Assembly (NCBI RefSeq): GCF_002795805.1
Contig: NZ_CP018799.1
Span: 2,349,001-2,413,000, forward strand
Direction of reading: 5' to 3'
Origin: Mariprofundus aestuarium
GTDB lineage: Bacteria > Pseudomonadota > Zetaproteobacteria > Mariprofundales > Mariprofundaceae
Length of the DNA: 64,000 nt
This document shows positions 61,386-64,000 of this stretch, one piece after another (positions within the stretch are counted from its first letter, which is position 1; every line of letters starts with the position of its first letter). The translations under genes and the position numbers were made by a program. Below the pieces are notes generated by a model, which was not told where the DNA came from, did no database searches, and saw only the letters and a program-made list of their open reading frames with translations.

Positions 61386-63004
61386 TGATTGTCCGCCTGC
61401 TTCTAATCTCTGCCCTGCTGCTACCGCTAGCCGGACATGCAGCAAACATTGAGTCGGGAATGGTTGTCGCAGCACAACGAAGCGCTGCCCAGGCAGGCAT
61501 TGAGATGTTGAGGCGAGGCGGTAACGCCTTTGATGCAGCCGCGGCTACTGCTCTAGCCTTGGGCGTGGTGGAACCGGGATCATCCGGTATTGGCGGTGGC
61601 GGCTTCTTCCTGCTCTATATCGCCAAAGAGAAGCGTTATGTGATGCTCGATGCACGCGAAACCTCGCCAAGGCTGGCCGGAAAGGGAGAGGTCTATGAGT
61701 CACAATCCTCTGTCGATGGGCCGCAATCGGCAGGGGTGCCGGGATTAGCAGCAGGCGTGGACCACCTTGTCACGCGTTACGGAAAACTGAACCGAAAAGA
61801 GATCACTCAGCCTGCCATCAATCTGGCAAACAATGGTTTTGAAGTCGGGGCACGCCTGAAGTCCATGTTGAATTGGCGCGCCAAGGCGTTCAGCGATTCA
61901 GCTCGCCGTACCTATCTCAACAGCAAGACCATCAAACAGGAAGCGCTCGCCGATACACTGGTTCGTTTTGCGCGTGGCGGAGGCGAGGAGTTCTATCGCG
62001 GTGAAACTGCAGGGCGGCTGGTTGCCGACATGAAACGCGACGGCGGCCTGATCCGCGAATCGGACATGGCAGCCTATCAAGTGATCGAGCGTGAACCGGT
62101 AGTGTTCGACTACCAGAACTACCGTCTGATCTCCGCACCGTTGCCATCATCCGGCGGCATGACACTGGCCCATATCTTCGGGCAGCTGAAAGATGATGAT
62201 CTTAAAAAATTGGATCGGGCTGATCGGGTTCACCTGCTGGTTGAAACGATGAAGCGGGCCTACATGGATCGCAATGGCCACCTGGGCGACAGCGATTTCG
62301 TTGATATCCCCGACCTGCTCAATGCCGAGCGGCTACAAGGGATAAGAAATAGTGTTCGCATGGATCAGGCTACCCCGAGCAGCGAGCTTGGTAGTGCATC
62401 CGAATCCATCGGAGCAGGAACCGACACCACCCACTTCTCAGTGATTGATGATGAGGGCAATATGGTTTCGGCCACCCTCTCGATAAACTACGCCTTCGGT
62501 TCAGGTTATGTTTCTCCGTCCACTGGCATACTTCTCAATGACGAGATGGATGATTTCGCCACCCGCCCCGGCAAGCCCAATGCCTACGGCCTGGTGCAAG
62601 GTTCAGCCAATGCGGTTGCACCGGGAAAACGCATGCTCAGCTCCATGTCGCCAACATTCGTGATTGGCCCCAAACGCACCTTTATCGTCGGCACCCCCGG
62701 CGGCTCGCGCATTATCTCGATGGTACTGCTCGCCTCGCTCGGTTTCATGCTTGATGAGTCAGCTCCCGCCGAGTGGGTAAACGCTCCGCGTTTTCACCAC
62801 CAGTTCCTGCCTGATCTCATCCAGCACGAACAAAATGCCTTCACACCTGAGGTGGCCGCTGAACTTCAGAAACGTGGCCACACATTCAAGTCGATGAATC
62901 GTCAGTACGGCAATATGCATGCGATACTCCTTGATAGAGAGACCGGCAAGCTCATCGGCCTTACAGATGCACGCGGCGAAGGTGTTTCGGCTACCGCCAG
63001 ATAG
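61385..63004 (+). CDS. ggt: Gamma-glutamyltransferase
   Basis: 539 aa with a signal peptide (MIVRLLLISALLLPLAGHA). N-terminal GMVVAAQRSAAQAGIEMLRRGGNAFDAAAATALALGVVEPGSSGIGGGGFFLLY; the autoprocessing Thr is in DTTHFSVIDDEGNMVSATLSIN. It cleaves gamma-glutamyl bonds of glutathione in the periplasm. The start overlaps the mutY stop (TGATG). Confidence 0.94.
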   Translation: MIVRLLLISALLLPLAGHAANIESGMVVAAQRSAAQAGIEMLRRGGNAFDAAAATALALGVVEPGSSGIGGGGFFLLYIAKEKRYVMLDARETSPRLAGKGEVYESQSSVDGPQSAGVPGLAAGVDHLVTRYGKLNRKEITQPAINLANNGFEVGARLKSMLNWRAKAFSDSARRTYLNSKTIKQEALADTLVRFARGGGEEFYRGETAGRLVADMKRDGGLIRESDMAAYQVIEREPVVFDYQNYRLISAPLPSSGGMTLAHIFGQLKDDDLKKLDRADRVHLLVETMKRAYMDRNGHLGDSDFVDIPDLLNAERLQGIRNSVRMDQATPSSELGSASESIGAGTDTTHFSVIDDEGNMVSATLSINYAFGSGYVSPSTGILLNDEMDDFATRPGKPNAYGLVQGSANAVAPGKRMLSSMSPTFVIGPKRTFIVGTPGGSRIISMVLLASLGFMLDESAPAEWVNAPRFHHQFLPDLIQHEQNAFTPEVAAELQKRGHTFKSMNRQYGNMHAILLDRETGKLIGLTDARGEGVSATAR

Positions 63005-63955
63005 TCAGCTGTCGATAAACGCTGAAAGCACAGCACACCATCCTTTAGCAAGGTTAGCGCGATTATAGCCGCCGCCACCAAGTGCGATGATACGGCCTTT
63101 GCTGAACTCATCGGCAATGCGACAGAGTGATGCTGCGGCATGGGCGTGAGCCTGCGGAGTGAATCGCATGTCAGTGATCGGATCGCCATCAATTGAATCG
63201 GCTCCGCACTGGAAAATGATAAACTCCGGTTTGAATAATGTGCGGATAAAGGATTCGGCCTCGGGCCAGGCGCGCAGGAAGTCATCATCATTTGCACCGG
63301 GGCGCATTGGCAGGTTCAGCTTGGTTCCTTTGGCTACACCTTTCCCCGTTTCATCGGTGAAACCCGTGCCGGGATAGAGGTGGGCGCCATCCTCATGAAT
63401 ATCGACAATGCAGAGATCAGGATCGGTCTCGAAGGCATAGAATACGCCATCACAGTGGTGGGCATCGATATCGACATAAGCGATACGTTTGATGCCATAT
63501 CTGCTGCGCAGAGTTTCAATCAGCACACCTGCATCGTTAAACACGCAGAAACCGGCGGCCATATTGCGGCGGGCGTGATGCAGGCCTGCAATGGGGATGA
63601 AACAGCGGCTATGGCTGCCGTTGATGGCCTCTTCCGCTGCTGCCAGTACGGTGCCCACCACCGTGGCTGCCGCCTTATAGATGCCTTTGAAGGCAGGGGT
63701 GTCGCCGTAGTCGAGATAACCACTGCCTGATTCGGAGCGTTCAATGACGCGATCAATATATTCAGGCGTATGAAAACACATGATGGCCTCGCGATCTGCC
63801 ATAACAGGAGCGCCAATTGATACCCTTTTGTCTAACTCCTGCCGCAGCGCCTCCTGCCAGAAGGCATCCATGCGATCCGGGCCGAAGGGGTGCCCTTCGC
63901 CGAATCCGTAACGGGCCAGCCCGGGGCCGAGAAATAACTGAACAGCGTGCTGCAT
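63005..63955 (-). CDS. Histone deacetylase/AcuC family protein
   Basis: 316 aa. PIAGLHHARRNMAAGFCVFNDAGV carries the active-site His pair, YVDIDAHHCDGV the zinc ligands, and GADSIDGDPITDM follows; the tail has IALGGGGYNRANLAKGW. A deacetylase (acetoin-utilisation or acetylpolyamine-type). It converges on ggt with adjacent stop codons. Confidence 0.93.
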   Translation of the reverse strand: MQHAVQLFLGPGLARYGFGEGHPFGPDRMDAFWQEALRQELDKRVSIGAPVMADREAIMCFHTPEYIDRVIERSESGSGYLDYGDTPAFKGIYKAAATVVGTVLAAAEEAINGSHSRCFIPIAGLHHARRNMAAGFCVFNDAGVLIETLRSRYGIKRIAYVDIDAHHCDGVFYAFETDPDLCIVDIHEDGAHLYPGTGFTDETGKGVAKGTKLNLPMRPGANDDDFLRAWPEAESFIRTLFKPEFIIFQCGADSIDGDPITDMRFTPQAHAHAAASLCRIADEFSKGRIIALGGGGYNRANLAKGWCAVLSAFIDS

Positions 63956-64000
63956 AGATCAACTATAGCAGGAAATATGCTGCTTTTTTTCAGGGAGAGG

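Noticed and set aside
63963-63995. Terminator at the right edge (AGCAG...CTGCT then T-run)
   Set aside because: The stem is only 5 bp, and no plus-strand gene ends there; the nearest, ggt, ends ~960 bp earlier.

Overview
The window is chromosomal DNA of a proteobacterium. Roughly 43 kb of GC-richer core genome (about 20.7-64 kb) is preceded by about 20.7 kb of AT-richer accessory DNA. The core has a ubiquinone cluster (ubiE-ubiJ-ubiB), rpoN followed by a regulatory PTS branch with HPr kinase and RapZ, ntrB-ntrC next to dusB, a split B12-dependent ribonucleotide reductase with cobT nearby, and an SAH riboswitch between metK and ahcY. My best inference is a marine gamma- or zetaproteobacterium, with Zetaproteobacteria (Mariprofundus-like) the leading guess. 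No 16S gene is present, so this is not proven.

1-6.6 kb: a tightly overlapping operon of two P-loop GTPases (the first runs off the left edge), an 837-residue GAP1-type partner protein, and a nucleosidase effector. The last two share a C-terminal effector-associated-like tail (WERAGG... W.DAIK...). Two small PD-(D/E)XK-like nuclease candidates follow on the same strand. This looks like an NTPase-controlled biological-conflict (probable anti-phage or suicide) system and is the most interesting part of the window.

6.6-20.7 kb: a patchwork of mobile DNA. It holds two mirrored arrays of 23-bp repeats that share a 34-bp inverted repeat (6731-6764 and 19524-19557). Seven copies of a short palindrome of the GAATGTCCGC...GCGGACATTC type separate the gene blocks. 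An integrative mobilizable module carries an RSF1010-like oriT, a MobA/L relaxase and a large serine recombinase. Cargo includes tiny membrane proteins, a lipoprotein, a hybrid histidine kinase overlapping a diguanylate cyclase, a UspB-like pair, and an AlkC-type DNA glycosylase module divergent from a WYL regulator. A lone TniQ-family gene sits at the junction with nrdJb.

20.7-36.3 kb (core): nrdJb/nrdJa with candidate NrdR boxes and three DnaA-like boxes spaced 11 bp apart; ubiE-ubiJ-ubiB; metK, SAH riboswitch, ahcY and a small secreted EF-hand-like protein; a Ste24-type protease, cobT, aroB, exported msrA/msrB, and a HI0933-type flavoprotein.

36.4-50.2 kb: dusB-ntrB-ntrC; divergent engB; bioB; then a long minus-strand run rpoN-hpf-ptsN-hprK-rapZ-EIIA(Man)-ptsH-ptsI in which most genes overlap. 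There is no sugar permease, so this PTS is regulatory. grxD/ibaG and a CAU-anticodon tRNA lie before it.

50.2-64 kb: a DEAD-box helicase; nsrR divergent from hcp and an Hcr-like reductase (nitrosative stress); an HxD-type cupin-like protein; mscS; an SDR enzyme; a coupled run NusG-II/Gx/TonB/mutY/ggt; and a convergent histone-deacetylase-family gene. No rRNA, CRISPR array or prophage was seen.
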